A stretch of DNA of 64,000 nucleotides from contig CAWCLV010000001.1 in the NCBI GenBank assembly GCA_963796485.1, positions 1,302,001 to 1,366,000 on the forward strand. Reading direction: 5' to 3'. Positions 16,935-26,810 of this stretch are shown here, one piece after another. Origin of the DNA: CAWCDJ01 sp963796485 (GTDB lineage: Bacteria > Acidobacteriota > Terriglobia > Bryobacterales > Bryobacteraceae). The notes under the pieces were generated by a model. It was not told the DNA's origin, searched no databases, and saw only the letters and a program-made list of their open reading frames with translations. Both the position numbers and the translations under genes were made by a program. Position 1 is the first letter of the stretch. Every line of letters begins with the position of its first letter.

Positions 16935-17582
16935 TTGACCCGCTGGCTCACCGCGCTCTCGCTCCATTTCCGCCGCAGGCGGATGTCCCGCTTTGCCCGC
17001 GAGTGCCGGCTCACGGCGGAGACGCGCGTGCTCGATATCGGCGGTACCCCGGATTGCTGGGAACTCCTCCCGATCCGGCCGCATGTGATCCTGCTCAATA
17101 CCCCCAGGGCGAAGGGCGATCTGGGCGGCGCCGCGGGCTGGGTGGCGGGCGACGGACGCGCGCTGCCGTTTCGCGACCGCTCCTTCGACCTCGTCTTCAG
17201 CAACTCCGTCATCGAACACGTCGGCGATGCGCACAGCCAGCGGGCGTTCGCGAAGGAGGTCGCGCGCGTCGGCCGCGGCTTCTGGGTGCAGACGCCCAAC
17301 CGCTGGTTTCCGGTGGAGCAGCACTTGTTTACGCCCCTGGTTCACTGGCTGCCGCGGGCATGGCAGCGCTTTCTGGTTCCGCGGCTGAACCTGTGGGCGC
17401 TTCTGGTCCCTGTCTCCCCCGACCGGCGCCGGTTCTACATCGAGCACTACCTCGCGGATGTCCGGTTGCTGTGCCGGTCCGACCTGCATGGCCTGTTCCC
17501 CGCCGCCACGATCATTCGAGAGCGCTTTCTGGGCCTGACGAAATCGCTGATAGCGCTATCGCGGGAGAGCGAATCCGGCTAA
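16935..17582 (+). CDS. Class I SAM-dependent methyltransferase
   Basis: About 215 residues. The TTG at 16935 is chosen because similarity with the broken copy at 15283 begins just before it and keeps its codon pattern; an in-frame ATG at 16983 is the alternative. Motif I is 'RVLDIGGTPDCWELL', motif II/III 'DGRALPFRDRSFDLVFSNSVIEHV', the Methyltransf_11 pattern. The C-terminal half is basic and Trp-rich ('HWLPRAWQRFLVPRLNLW'), as in enzymes acting on membrane-linked sugars or lipids. It ends 14 bp before the RND gene. Confidence 0.8.
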   Translation: MTRWLTALSLHFRRRRMSRFARECRLTAETRVLDIGGTPDCWELLPIRPHVILLNTPRAKGDLGGAAGWVAGDGRALPFRDRSFDLVFSNSVIEHVGDAHSQRAFAKEVARVGRGFWVQTPNRWFPVEQHLFTPLVHWLPRAWQRFLVPRLNLWALLVPVSPDRRRFYIEHYLADVRLLCRSDLHGLFPAATIIRERFLGLTKSLIALSRESESG

Positions 17583-17596
17583 GATATCGCTGAGCG

Positions 17597-20500
17597 ATGA
17601 GTATAACGGCGCTTTTTATCCGCCGGCCAGTCATGACCACGCTGGTCATGTCCGGAATCGTCCTGTTTGGCGTTGCCGGATACCGGGGTTTGCCGGTCAG
17701 CGATTTACCCAACGTCGATTTTCCCACCATCTCGGTGAACGCCAGCCTTCCAGGCGCCAGTCCGGAGACGATGGCGGCTTCGGTGGCCACGCCGCTCGAG
17801 CGTCAGTTTTCGACCATCCCGGGTCTCGACTCGATGACCTCGACCAGCACCCGGGGAAGCACCGGCGTGACCCTGCAGTTTGTCCTGGACCGGCCGCTCG
17901 ACGCTGCCGCCCAGGATGTGCAGGAAGCCATCTCCATCGTGTTGCGCCGCCTCCCGCCCGGAATGCCCACCCCGCCCACCTTGCGCAAGGTCAACCCCGC
18001 GGATCAGCCGATTCTCAACCTCTCGCTCAACTCGCCTACGCTGCCGCTCTCCAAGGTGGACGATTACGCCGAGACCATGATCTCGCAGCGGATCTCCATG
18101 ATCAGCGGCGTGGCGCAAGTGGGTGTTTACGGTGCGCAGAAGTATGCCGTCCGGGCGCAACTCGATCCCAACCTGCTGGCTGCCCGCGGCATCGCCATCG
18201 ATGAGGTGGAAGCCGCGCTCGAGAAGCACAACGTCAATTTCCCCACCGGAACTCTGTGGGGTCCGAAGCAGTCTTTTACCGTGCAGGCGAGCGGGCAACT
18301 GGAAAGCGCCGAGAAATACCGCCCGCTGATCGTGGCCTACCGCAACGGCGCGCCGGTGCGGCTCGAACAGTTGGGCCGCGTAATGGATAGCGTGGAAAAC
18401 GACAAGGTCGCCAGTTGGTTCAACAACCGCCGCTCCATCACCCTGGTGGTGCAGCGGCAGCCCGGCACCAACACCGTCGAAGTGGTCGATCGGATCCGCG
18501 CGCTGCTTCCCACCTTCCGCCAGCAGATGCCGCCCTCCGTGAATCTCGATATCGTCTACGACCGCTCCGAGTCCATCCGCGAGTCGGTCAACGACGTGAA
18601 GTTCACGCTGCTGATCTCCATCATCCTGGTCGTGCTGGTGATCTTTCTTTTCCTGCGCAATTTTTCCGCCACCCTTATCCCCAGCCTCGCGCTCCCCCTC
18701 GCCATCATCGGCACCTTCGCTGCGATGTTTCTGCTGGGATACACGCTCGACAACCTCTCTTTGATGGCGCTGACGCTCTCCGTCGGCTTCGTGGTGGATG
18801 ACGCCATCGTGATGCTGGAGAACGTGGTGCGCCACATGGAGATGGGAAAGCCGCGCATGCAGGCGGCGCTCGAAGGCTCGCGCGAAATCGGCTTCACCAT
18901 CATCTCCATGACCCTGTCGCTCGCCGCGGTGTTCATCCCCGTCCTTTTCATGAGCGGCATTCTGGGCCGGCTGTTCAACGAGTTCGCCGTCACCATCATG
19001 GTGGCCATCCTGATCTCCGGTTTCGTCTCTCTCAGCCTTACCCCCATGTTGTGCAGCCGCTTCCTGAGTCCTCCCGGCGAGCGCCACAACATGCTCTACC
19101 GCGCATCGGAGAGCGTTTTCGAGGGTATGCGCTCGCTCTATGAATCGACCCTGCGCGGCGTGATTCGCCACAAGGCGCTCACCATGCTGACGGCCGCCGG
19201 AACCCTGGTGGCCACCATCTATCTGTTCGGCATGGTGCCCAAGGGCTTCATTCCAGACCAGGATACCGGGCAGCTTTCGGGCTACACCGAAGCCCCTCAG
19301 GACGTATCCTTCGAAGGCATGGGGGCGCAGCAGGCCAAGGTGGCCGACATCCTCTCCGACGATCCCAACGTTGACGCCTTCTCGTCCAACATCGGCACCG
19401 GGGGCCCCACCACCTCCGGCAACACCGGACGCATTTTCATCCGGCTGAAGCCCCGCACGGAACGCACCATGACCCCCGAGCAGGTCATCGAATCCTTGCG
19501 GCCCAGGCTCAATGCCATCCCGGGCATCCGGACCTACCTGCAGAACCCGCCGCTGATCCGCATCGGCGGCCAGATCAGCCGCAGCCTCTATCAATACACG
19601 CTGCAGGGCCCCGACATCTCGGAACTCTACGCCTCTTCCATCGAGTTCGAGAAGCGCATGAAGAATATGCCCGGCATCCTCGATGTCAACAGCGACCTTC
19701 AGATTTCCAGTCCCATGGTCACTCTCGATATCGACCGTGACCGCGCCTCTGCCGTGGGCGTCACCGCCGACCAGGTTGAGAATGCCCTTTATGACGCCTA
19801 CGGCTCGCGCCAGGTCTCTTCGATTTACACGTCCGTGGACACGTATTACGTGATCATGGAGCTTCTGCCGCAGTACCAGCTCGATCCGAGCCGCCTCGGC
19901 ATGCTCTATATGAGTTCGTCGCACGGCAAGCTCATCCCGCTCTCCTCGGTAGGCCGTTTGACGACCGGCCTGGGGCCGCTCACCGTCGCGCACCTCGGCC
20001 AGCTTCCCGCCGTAACGATCTCGTTTAATCTCGCTCCCGGCATATCGCTCGGCGACGCCGTCGCGCGCGTGGAGAACATGGCCCGCGAGAACCTGCCCGC
20101 CACCATCCGGACCACTTTCCAGGGCGTCGCCGCGGCCTTCCAATCGTCCCTGCAAGGAATGGGCATTCTGCTCTTCATGGCCATCCTGGTCATCTACATG
20201 GTGCTGGGCATTCTGTACGAGAGCTTCATCCACCCGATCACGATCCTCTCCGGCCTGCCCTCGGCCGGTCTCGGCGCGCTGGTGACACTCCTGATCTTCC
20301 ACGACGAACTCAATATCTACTCCTTCGTCGGTGTCATTATGCTGATCGGGATCGTGAAGAAGAACGCCATCATGATGATCGATTTCGCGCTCCAGGCGCA
20401 GCGCGAGCACGGGTCGTCGCCGGCTGACGCTATTTTCGAGGCCTGCCTGGTGCGCTTCCGGCCGATCATGATGACCACGATGGCCGCGCTGATGGGAACT

Positions 20501-20713
20501 CTGCCGATCGCCCTCGGTCTCGGCGCCGGAGGCGAGGCACGCCGCCCGCTCGGCTTGGCCGTGGTCGGCGGCCTGGTGGTTTCGCAGTTGCTCACCCTCT
20601 ACATCACGCCCGTGTTCTATATCTACATGGAGAAACTGCGCGGCCTTCGCCGCAAACCCGCACCCGCCGGACCTTCGCGCCAAGTGGAGGCTATGGCCGC
20701 TTCGCGGGGATGA
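17597..20713 (+). CDS. RND-family efflux permease (HAE1 / MdtB-MdtC-like)
   Basis: 1038 residues, the normal length of AcrB/MdtC permeases. It starts with 'ITALFIRRPVMTTLVMSGIVLFG' (TM1) and 'GLPVSDLPNVDFPTI'. The proton-relay aspartates are present in TM4 (GFVVDDAIVMLE) and the lysine in TM10 (GIVKKNAIMMID). Two large periplasmic loops follow TM1 and TM7. It shows the MdtC-like sequence family used for drugs, bile salts or metals. No membrane-fusion protein or TolC-like gene is adjacent, so it must borrow partners encoded elsewhere. Confidence 0.95.
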   Translation: MSITALFIRRPVMTTLVMSGIVLFGVAGYRGLPVSDLPNVDFPTISVNASLPGASPETMAASVATPLERQFSTIPGLDSMTSTSTRGSTGVTLQFVLDRPLDAAAQDVQEAISIVLRRLPPGMPTPPTLRKVNPADQPILNLSLNSPTLPLSKVDDYAETMISQRISMISGVAQVGVYGAQKYAVRAQLDPNLLAARGIAIDEVEAALEKHNVNFPTGTLWGPKQSFTVQASGQLESAEKYRPLIVAYRNGAPVRLEQLGRVMDSVENDKVASWFNNRRSITLVVQRQPGTNTVEVVDRIRALLPTFRQQMPPSVNLDIVYDRSESIRESVNDVKFTLLISIILVVLVIFLFLRNFSATLIPSLALPLAIIGTFAAMFLLGYTLDNLSLMALTLSVGFVVDDAIVMLENVVRHMEMGKPRMQAALEGSREIGFTIISMTLSLAAVFIPVLFMSGILGRLFNEFAVTIMVAILISGFVSLSLTPMLCSRFLSPPGERHNMLYRASESVFEGMRSLYESTLRGVIRHKALTMLTAAGTLVATIYLFGMVPKGFIPDQDTGQLSGYTEAPQDVSFEGMGAQQAKVADILSDDPNVDAFSSNIGTGGPTTSGNTGRIFIRLKPRTERTMTPEQVIESLRPRLNAIPGIRTYLQNPPLIRIGGQISRSLYQYTLQGPDISELYASSIEFEKRMKNMPGILDVNSDLQISSPMVTLDIDRDRASAVGVTADQVENALYDAYGSRQVSSIYTSVDTYYVIMELLPQYQLDPSRLGMLYMSSSHGKLIPLSSVGRLTTGLGPLTVAHLGQLPAVTISFNLAPGISLGDAVARVENMARENLPATIRTTFQGVAAAFQSSLQGMGILLFMAILVIYMVLGILYESFIHPITILSGLPSAGLGALVTLLIFHDELNIYSFVGVIMLIGIVKKNAIMMIDFALQAQREHGSSPADAIFEACLVRFRPIMMTTMAALMGTLPIALGLGAGGEARRPLGLAVVGGLVVSQLLTLYITPVFYIYMEKLRGLRRKPAPAGPSRQVEAMAASRG

Positions 20714-20760
20714 GTTCCGGGCCCGGTGGTAGACTGAAGTCACCGCGTCCCAGGACTTTC

Positions 20761-23700
20761 ATGCTCAGGACGCTTATACTCTTCCTATCTCTTCTGCCAC
20801 TGCTCGGAGCGCAGACCTCCATTGACCCTGATCTCGGGTTCGCCGCCCTTTTCGGCAACAAGGGGCAGGCAAGCGTGCAGGGGATGGCGACCGATTCCGC
20901 CGGCAACATCTACATAACCGGCACGACGACGGCCGATATCCCGCTGCAGAACCCGATCCAATCGACACCGGACCCAGGGAATTGCTCGCCCTACTCGCCG
21001 CGGACATTCCAGCAATGTGAAACGGTCTTCCTCGCCAAGTTCGACCCGACCGGGACCAAACTGATCTACTCGACTTATCTCGGCGACCTGCGCGATTTCG
21101 CCGCCGGGATCGCGGTCGATCGGGACGGGAACGCTTATGTCGCCGGGACAGCGCGGCCCCCCGCTTACCTCACTCCGTCCGCCGGCCAGGCATGGGTCCG
21201 CAAGATCAATGCTTCCGGTTCGGCCGTTGTCTATTACCGGCTGATCCCGAGCGACACAGTCGCTAACGGCATCGCAGTGGATGCACTCGGGAATGCATAC
21301 GTTGCGGGCAGCGCAGGCGAACTCACGGCCGTGAACGCGATCCAGTCCTTCGCGCCCATCAAACCCGTTTTCGTCAGTAACGACGGCGGCGCGACGTGGA
21401 CCCCGCTTACGAATCTCCACGCCCTCGTCGTAAACTCGCTGGCGGTGGACCCTGCGCATCCTTCGACGCTCTATGCCGGGGCGGCTTCCGGGCTGTTCAA
21501 ATCCACCGATGCCGGCGCCAGTTGGGCGCAACTTCTGCCTTCCGCGACGTCTGTTACCCAGGTGACGCTCGACCCGCGCTCTCCCTCGACGATCTACGTC
21601 CTGTATGCCGATGCCGCCGGAAGTGAAGTCGGCAAGAGCACCGATGGAGGCCTCACCTGGCAGACTCTGACCTCTGCCATTCCGCCGCCGGCCCTTCCGT
21701 ACGCGCATTCGTTCGGAGCGCTCGCACTCGATCCCCAGAATCCCTCGATTCTTTGGCTTACCGACGGCTCACAGGACGGCGCGGCGATCTATCGCAGCGC
21801 GGACGCCGGCGCCACCTGGACCGACGTCCACGATTTTCCCGCATCCTTCATCGGCGATTCCCTCACCGGAACCGGGATCCTCGTGGATCCGAAGAAATCG
21901 TCGCGCGTGTATGCCTGTTGCGTGAACCATTTGGCGACACCGCCCTCGGCCATCTTCCGCACCGACGACGGTGGAATCACGTGGATCAAGGGCGGCCAGG
22001 GCCCAACCGCCGGAAGTTCTGGAATCTGGCCTCCCCAGATCGATCAGAACGGTGTTCTTTATGCCTCCTGGTGGAGTGGCCTGGTGCGAAGCAACGATGC
22101 CGGCCAGACGTGGACCACCGTGGCGCTTCCCGCGGGCGCCCCCACCTCCGGGTACAGCACCGGTTCGCTGGCGATCGACCCTTCGGGCGCACTGCTGCTG
22201 GTCAACGACAACGGCACGCTCTTCCGCAGCACCGATGGCGGCGCCACCTGGACGACGACTTCGGGGCCCTGGCAGCCCGGCGCGCGCATTCTCTACGCTT
22301 CCGGCACCACGCTGTACGTGGGGTCGCCTTATTCCGGCTCTCCCCAGCATGCTTTCGCCGCGAAACTCGATGCAGCCGGCTCAATCCAGTGGGCAACACT
22401 GCTCGCCGGGAGCCGTCAGGACGAAGCGCGCGCCATCGCCGTGGACGGGGCGGGGAACGCCTACGTCGCGGGACGCACCAACTCGCCCGACTTCCCTCTG
22501 GTCCACGCATATCAGACCTTGAAAGCAAGCGGCGCCGGCAACGGCTTCGACGCTTTCCTTTCGAAGATCTCGAGCAGCGGAAGCGCTCTTCTCTATTCCA
22601 CATTCCTGGGCGGCAGCGGCGATGACGTGGCCCAAGCAGTCGCGGTCGATAGCGCGGGCAACGCCTACGTGGCGGGCGGGACGAATTGGAACGACTTCCC
22701 CACCGTCAACGCCGTGCAATCCGTTCCCGGCAATAAGTCGGGCTCCTCGTTCGTGGCGCAATTCGATCCCGGCGGGCGGAACTTGCTGTTCTCCACGTAT
22801 CTGAGCGGAACGGCGAACTGGCCGTTCAATGACACCGCAACTTCAATCGCGCTCGACGCCGGCGGCGCCCTATGGGTAGGCGGGCAAACGGGAGCCACGG
22901 GCTTTCCGCTGGTGAGCGCCATCCAGCCGGCGATTGGACCGGCGCCAACCGGATACGTGGCCAGGCTCGTGCCCGCCGCGGCGGGCTTCACGCTGGGTTT
23001 CTCCACGTATCTTGGCGGTAACAACGATAAGATCGCCGCGCTCGCACCGGTCACCGGCGCGGTCTGGTTTGGGGGAACGGCGGTCTCTCCCGAATTCCTG
23101 GGAGCCGCGGTTCCCGGCAACGCCTACATGGCGCGGATCGACTTGGTGCCGCCCGCCGCCACACCCGGCGTGCCTCTCATCTTCTCCGCCTACAACAGCG
23201 CGAGTTATCTGCCGGCCTTCAGCATCGCTCCCGGCGAAATTGTGTCGCTTTTTGGCGCGGAGCTCGCTCCGACGGCTGAAGCGGCGCAATTATTTCCGCT
23301 GCCTTCGCAGCTCCAGGGTGTTCGCGTGATGGTCGGCGGCGCAGCGGCTCCGCTGCTCTACGTCTCGCCCGGACAGATCAACTTCCAGGCGCCGTACGAC
23401 ATCCCGCAGACCGGGACATCGATCGTGATTCAACGCGGCAGCCAGAGCAGCGCCTCATGGCCCGTCCGCACGCTGGCCGCCCTGCCGGGGATTTTCACCA
23501 CGCCCGACGGGTATACCGCGCCGGTGATTGCGCACGCTTCCGACTTCACGCTGGTCACGCCTCAGCACCCCGCGCATCCTGGCGAGTATCTGGCCATATT
23601 TTGCACGGGTCTCGGAGCGACCACCCCGCCCTCCCATGCCGGCGATGCGGCTTCCGCGGCGCCCATCCAGCAGACGTACTTCTACGTAGCGATCGATTCC

Positions 23701-23859
23701 CGCCAGGTCGAGGTCGCGCCGTACGCCGGGCTTGCCCCCGGCTACGCCGGCCTGTACCAGGTGAACTTCCAGGTTCCGGCCGACCAGACGCCGGGCACGG
23801 CCTTACTCTACCTGGCCGCAGCGAACTCGTCCAACGTGGTCCAGCTTTACATCCAGTAG
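20761..23859 (+). CDS. Secreted SBBP-repeat / Asp-box beta-propeller protein with TIGR03437 C-terminal domain
   Basis: The start at ATG 20761 gives a signal peptide (MLRTLILFLSLLPLLGAQ); an earlier in-frame ATG at 20710 overlaps the RND stop but would put 17 residues in front of it. About 1032 residues. Repeats of SBBP type ('GNAYVAG', 'DSAGNIYITG', 'LLYSTFLGGSGDD') alternate with sialidase-like Asp boxes ('SNDGGATW', 'STDAGASW', 'SADAGATW', 'SNDAGQTW', 'STDGGATW'). The last 230 residues ('YNSASYLPAFSIAPGEIVSLFG', 'YVSPGQINFQAP', 'GLYQVNFQVP') match the TIGR03437 domain, expanded in Solibacter relatives. Role is unknown, probably surface or extracellular. Confidence 0.9.
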   Translation: MLRTLILFLSLLPLLGAQTSIDPDLGFAALFGNKGQASVQGMATDSAGNIYITGTTTADIPLQNPIQSTPDPGNCSPYSPRTFQQCETVFLAKFDPTGTKLIYSTYLGDLRDFAAGIAVDRDGNAYVAGTARPPAYLTPSAGQAWVRKINASGSAVVYYRLIPSDTVANGIAVDALGNAYVAGSAGELTAVNAIQSFAPIKPVFVSNDGGATWTPLTNLHALVVNSLAVDPAHPSTLYAGAASGLFKSTDAGASWAQLLPSATSVTQVTLDPRSPSTIYVLYADAAGSEVGKSTDGGLTWQTLTSAIPPPALPYAHSFGALALDPQNPSILWLTDGSQDGAAIYRSADAGATWTDVHDFPASFIGDSLTGTGILVDPKKSSRVYACCVNHLATPPSAIFRTDDGGITWIKGGQGPTAGSSGIWPPQIDQNGVLYASWWSGLVRSNDAGQTWTTVALPAGAPTSGYSTGSLAIDPSGALLLVNDNGTLFRSTDGGATWTTTSGPWQPGARILYASGTTLYVGSPYSGSPQHAFAAKLDAAGSIQWATLLAGSRQDEARAIAVDGAGNAYVAGRTNSPDFPLVHAYQTLKASGAGNGFDAFLSKISSSGSALLYSTFLGGSGDDVAQAVAVDSAGNAYVAGGTNWNDFPTVNAVQSVPGNKSGSSFVAQFDPGGRNLLFSTYLSGTANWPFNDTATSIALDAGGALWVGGQTGATGFPLVSAIQPAIGPAPTGYVARLVPAAAGFTLGFSTYLGGNNDKIAALAPVTGAVWFGGTAVSPEFLGAAVPGNAYMARIDLVPPAATPGVPLIFSAYNSASYLPAFSIAPGEIVSLFGAELAPTAEAAQLFPLPSQLQGVRVMVGGAAAPLLYVSPGQINFQAPYDIPQTGTSIVIQRGSQSSASWPVRTLAALPGIFTTPDGYTAPVIAHASDFTLVTPQHPAHPGEYLAIFCTGLGATTPPSHAGDAASAAPIQQTYFYVAIDSRQVEVAPYAGLAPGYAGLYQVNFQVPADQTPGTALLYLAAANSSNVVQLYIQ

Positions 23860-23900
23860 CACCGGGGAACAATCCGGCATAGAGTTGCGTCCAACCGGGC

Positions 23901-25587
23901 ATGAATGTGCTGCGGCCCGCGGATGAACCTCCGGCGGTCGATAGCTCGCCGCGCCCCGCGAACGTCTTTCGCGTGTTGGTTCGGCACTTTTTCGATCGAT
24001 TTTTCGACAAGGAGTCGATTTCGCCGCAGGGCGAGCCGGAGGCCGCCGTCATCCAGACCCTCGGGATCCTGGCGGTTCCCGGCGCGTTTTTCGTCCTGCT
24101 GTTCCGCCCGTTGACCCTGCTCGGCTGGGATCTGGTGGCCGTGCGCTACATGTTCGTCCTCTATTCCATGGTGGTGATGGGCTTAATCATGGTCTTCGAA
24201 TGGGACGCGCTCTTTCCCGACCGCCGCGATTACCAGATCCTTACGCCCGCGCCCATTCGCCTCTCCACCGTGTTCCTCGCCAAGGCCGCGGCCCTCGCCA
24301 TCTTCCTGGGCATGTTTCTCCTCGACATCAACTTCTTCGGCTTTCTCTTCTGGCCGGGAGTGGATGGCGGCAAGAACGCGTTCGACATTCTGCGCGCGCA
24401 CGTGATCGCCGTGCTGGCGGGTGGCCTGTTTTCAGCGTTGGCGGTTTCCGCCCTGCAGGGATTGCTCATCACCTTCCTGCCCGGGCGCGCCTACCGGCGG
24501 GTCTCGGTCGCGCTCCAGACCTTGATGATGGCGGCGCTGGTGATGCTCTTCTTCCTGATCCCTTTGATCAGCTTCGGCACCCGGCATCTGGTCGAACGGA
24601 ACAGCCCGCTTCTCTACTGGTTTCCCGGCTACTGGTTCATCGGTTTCTACGAGCAGTTGCGGCCCACCGTTTACGAGCCCAAGCTCCTGTCCCTCGGCAA
24701 TCTCGCCACCGCCGGATTGCTTGTTGCCGCAGCGGTTTTCCTGCTGACGTATCTGCCTGGATACCGGCGCCATGCGCGCCGGGCCGTGGAGACGCTCGAA
24801 CCCGGCGCATCCGGTCCCGGCCGCCTGCGCGCCTGGTTTGCCGCCGTGCTGAGCCGGACCATCCTGCGCAGCCCGGTGCAGCACGCCGTGTTTCATTTCA
24901 TCACGGAATCCATCACCCGCAGCGTGAAGCACCGCCTCTTTCTCGCCACGTATGGAGGCTTCGGCGCCGCTGTGGCCATCCTCTCGCTCGGCGGCGGCCG
25001 CACGGGACTCCTGACCCTCCCCCTGTCTCTATCGTTCGTGCTCGTCTCGGGCCTGCGCGCCGCATTCAACTTTCCCTCGGAGTTGCAGGCCAACTGGGCG
25101 TTTCAGATCAGCGAACTCAGCCCGGTCGGAAGAGTATCTTTCCTCTACCCGCAAGTGGACCCTGGTCTGCGCGATCCTGCCTCTGTTTCTGCTGCTCGCC
25201 CCCGTGGAGTTCGTGTCCTTCCCGCCCGCGGCCGCCCTCTTCCACCTGGCTTACGGCATCGCCCTCTCGATCCTGCTGATGGAATTCATGCTGGTCGGGT
25301 TCCACAAGATTCCGTTCACCTGCGCGCATTTTCCCGGAAAGGTGAACCTGGTGTTTCTTGGGGTTCTGTACATCTTCGGGTTCACGATGTACAGCCGCAC
25401 CATGGCGCGCTTCGAGCAGTGGCTGAGTCGGTCCGCTGCCGCCGAACTGGCCTTCTTTGCCGGGGCAGCCGCCATCCTGCTGGCACTGTCCCGCTGGCGC
25501 GATCTCAACCTCGCCGAAACCGGCGCACTCGATTACGAAGATGCGGCCGACCCTACTGTCCGCACGCTGGATCTCACGGTGCAGTAA
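23901..25587 (+). pseudogene. ABC-2-like multi-pass permease, interrupted by a frameshift
   Basis: The first frame runs from ATG 23901 and encodes about 10 hydrophobic segments. After 'FQISELSPVG' (about 25130) the membrane-protein reading continues in the +1 frame (EEYLSSTRKWTLV, then LPLFLLLAPVEF and three more helices) to the stop at 25587. One inserted or two missing bases explain this. Unshifted, translation would run on to 25652 in Arg/Pro-rich nonsense. The full product would be about 562 residues. The ATPase gene follows at 25601 with its own ribosome-binding site. A sequencing or assembly error is possible. Confidence 0.8.
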
Positions 25588-25600
25588 CCCGGAGAAGAAC

Positions 25601-26365
25601 ATGCTCGAAATTCAAGGTGTCACGAAGTACTATCGAAACATTCCGGTGGTGAACCATGTCAGCTTCGCCGTCCGTCCCGGCGAAGTGACCGGCTATCTCG
25701 GCCCCAACGGCTCCGGTAAATCCACCACTGTCAAGATCATCACCGCGCTGATCGAGCCTTCCGCCGGGAAGGTGCTGCTCGATGGCCAGGATATCCGCCG
25801 CGACCTCCTCGCCTTCAAGCGCCGCCTCGGCTACGTGCCCGAGGAAGCTATCCTCTATTCCTATCTCACCGGCCTCGAGTATCTCCAGTTGATGGGCTGC
25901 CTGCGCGGGCTGCCGGCGAACGTAGTGGACCGCCGCGCCAACGACCTGCTCGAACTCTTCGGCCTCCGAGCCCACCGACACGCGCCGATCTCCGCGTATT
26001 CAAAAGGCATGAAACAGCGCGTGTTGATCTCGGCCGCCCTGTTGCACGACCCCGACGTCCTGATCCTCGACGAGCCGCTCTCGGGAATCGACGTCACCTC
26101 CGCACAACTCTTCCGCCACCTGCTCCACGAACTCGCGGCGAAAGGGAAGACCATCCTCTATATCTCGCATGTCCTCGAAGTGGTCGAAAAGGTCTGCGCC
26201 CACGTGGTCATTATCTACAAAGGCAGAATCATGGCCGCCGATTCCGTGAACAATCTCCGCGATCTGATGAACGTTCCTTCGCTCGAAGAGATCTTCTCCC
26301 AATTGATCGAGCAGTGCGACCTCGAAAAAACCGCCCGCGATATCGTAGGCGCGGTCTCCGCCTGA
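25601..26365 (+). CDS. ABC transporter ATP-binding protein
   Basis: 254 residues with all ABC signatures: Walker A GPNGSGKST (about 37-45), Q-loop region 'LGYVPEEA', signature 'YSKGMKQRV' (a SKGM variant of LSGGQ, usual in CcmA-type exporters), Walker B 'VLILDEP' and the switch His in 'ILYISH'. GGAGAAGAAC precedes the ATG. It belongs to the drug/polysaccharide exporter (CcmA/NatA) class and is the energising subunit for the upstream permease, which is frameshifted. Substrate unknown. Confidence 0.93.
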   Translation: MLEIQGVTKYYRNIPVVNHVSFAVRPGEVTGYLGPNGSGKSTTVKIITALIEPSAGKVLLDGQDIRRDLLAFKRRLGYVPEEAILYSYLTGLEYLQLMGCLRGLPANVVDRRANDLLELFGLRAHRHAPISAYSKGMKQRVLISAALLHDPDVLILDEPLSGIDVTSAQLFRHLLHELAAKGKTILYISHVLEVVEKVCAHVVIIYKGRIMAADSVNNLRDLMNVPSLEEIFSQLIEQCDLEKTARDIVGAVSA

Positions 26366-26488
26366 ATGGATTCGGGAACCACTGCGGCCCGATTGCAGTG
26401 TTAGAAGGCTCTCGGTCAAGTCCTGCCACCGGGTGGTTTGCCATCCACAATAATGGTGTGAACGCTCCAAAACGTAGTCGCCAAACCA

Positions 26489-26760
26489 ATGAGCAAACGC
26501 ATAAACGTCGTATTGCCGGACAGAACGCCAGCCATCCTGGATCGCGTCGCCCCAAAAGGCAATCGAAGCCAGACCATCTCACGGGCGGTTTTGCATTTCA
26601 TCGAGTCGCAGGGAAAGGAAATCCTTCGGCAGCGTTTGAAGAAGGAAGCAATCTTAAATGCCGACCGGGATCTTGAAATGGCGGCGGAGTCGTCGATGCC
26701 GTTACAGTGCGAAAGATCGATCAGGCTCTCATGATCAGTCTGGGGCTTGTCGATCTCTGA
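26489..26760 (+). pseudogene. Deletion-fused remnant of a ribbon-helix-helix antitoxin / MazF-type toxin pair
   Basis: The ATG at 26489 starts an RHH antitoxin-like protein ('SKRINVVLPDRTPAILDRVA', 'NRSQTISRAVLHFIE'), which reads into a foreign tail after 'DLEMAAE' and stops at 26734. In the +2 frame, 26683-26760 encodes G-V-V-D-A-V-T-V-R-K-I-D-Q-A-L followed by MISLGLVDL and a stop, which looks like the C-terminal helix of MazF/PemK toxins. A deletion between the end of the antitoxin and the end of the toxin gene would create this arrangement. An 81-residue truncated antitoxin could still be made. Confidence 0.55.
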
Positions 26761-26810
26761 AGCATCATCGGGCAGTCTGCCGGCCGACCATCAAGAGCGC
26801 CCCGGTAGTG

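Noticed and set aside
17705..20743. Long open frame (about 1000 codons) on the strand opposite the RND gene
   Set aside because: It mirrors the RND coding frame in high-GC DNA and encodes a His/Asp/Gly-rich sequence with no domain; the RND protein is full length and conserved.
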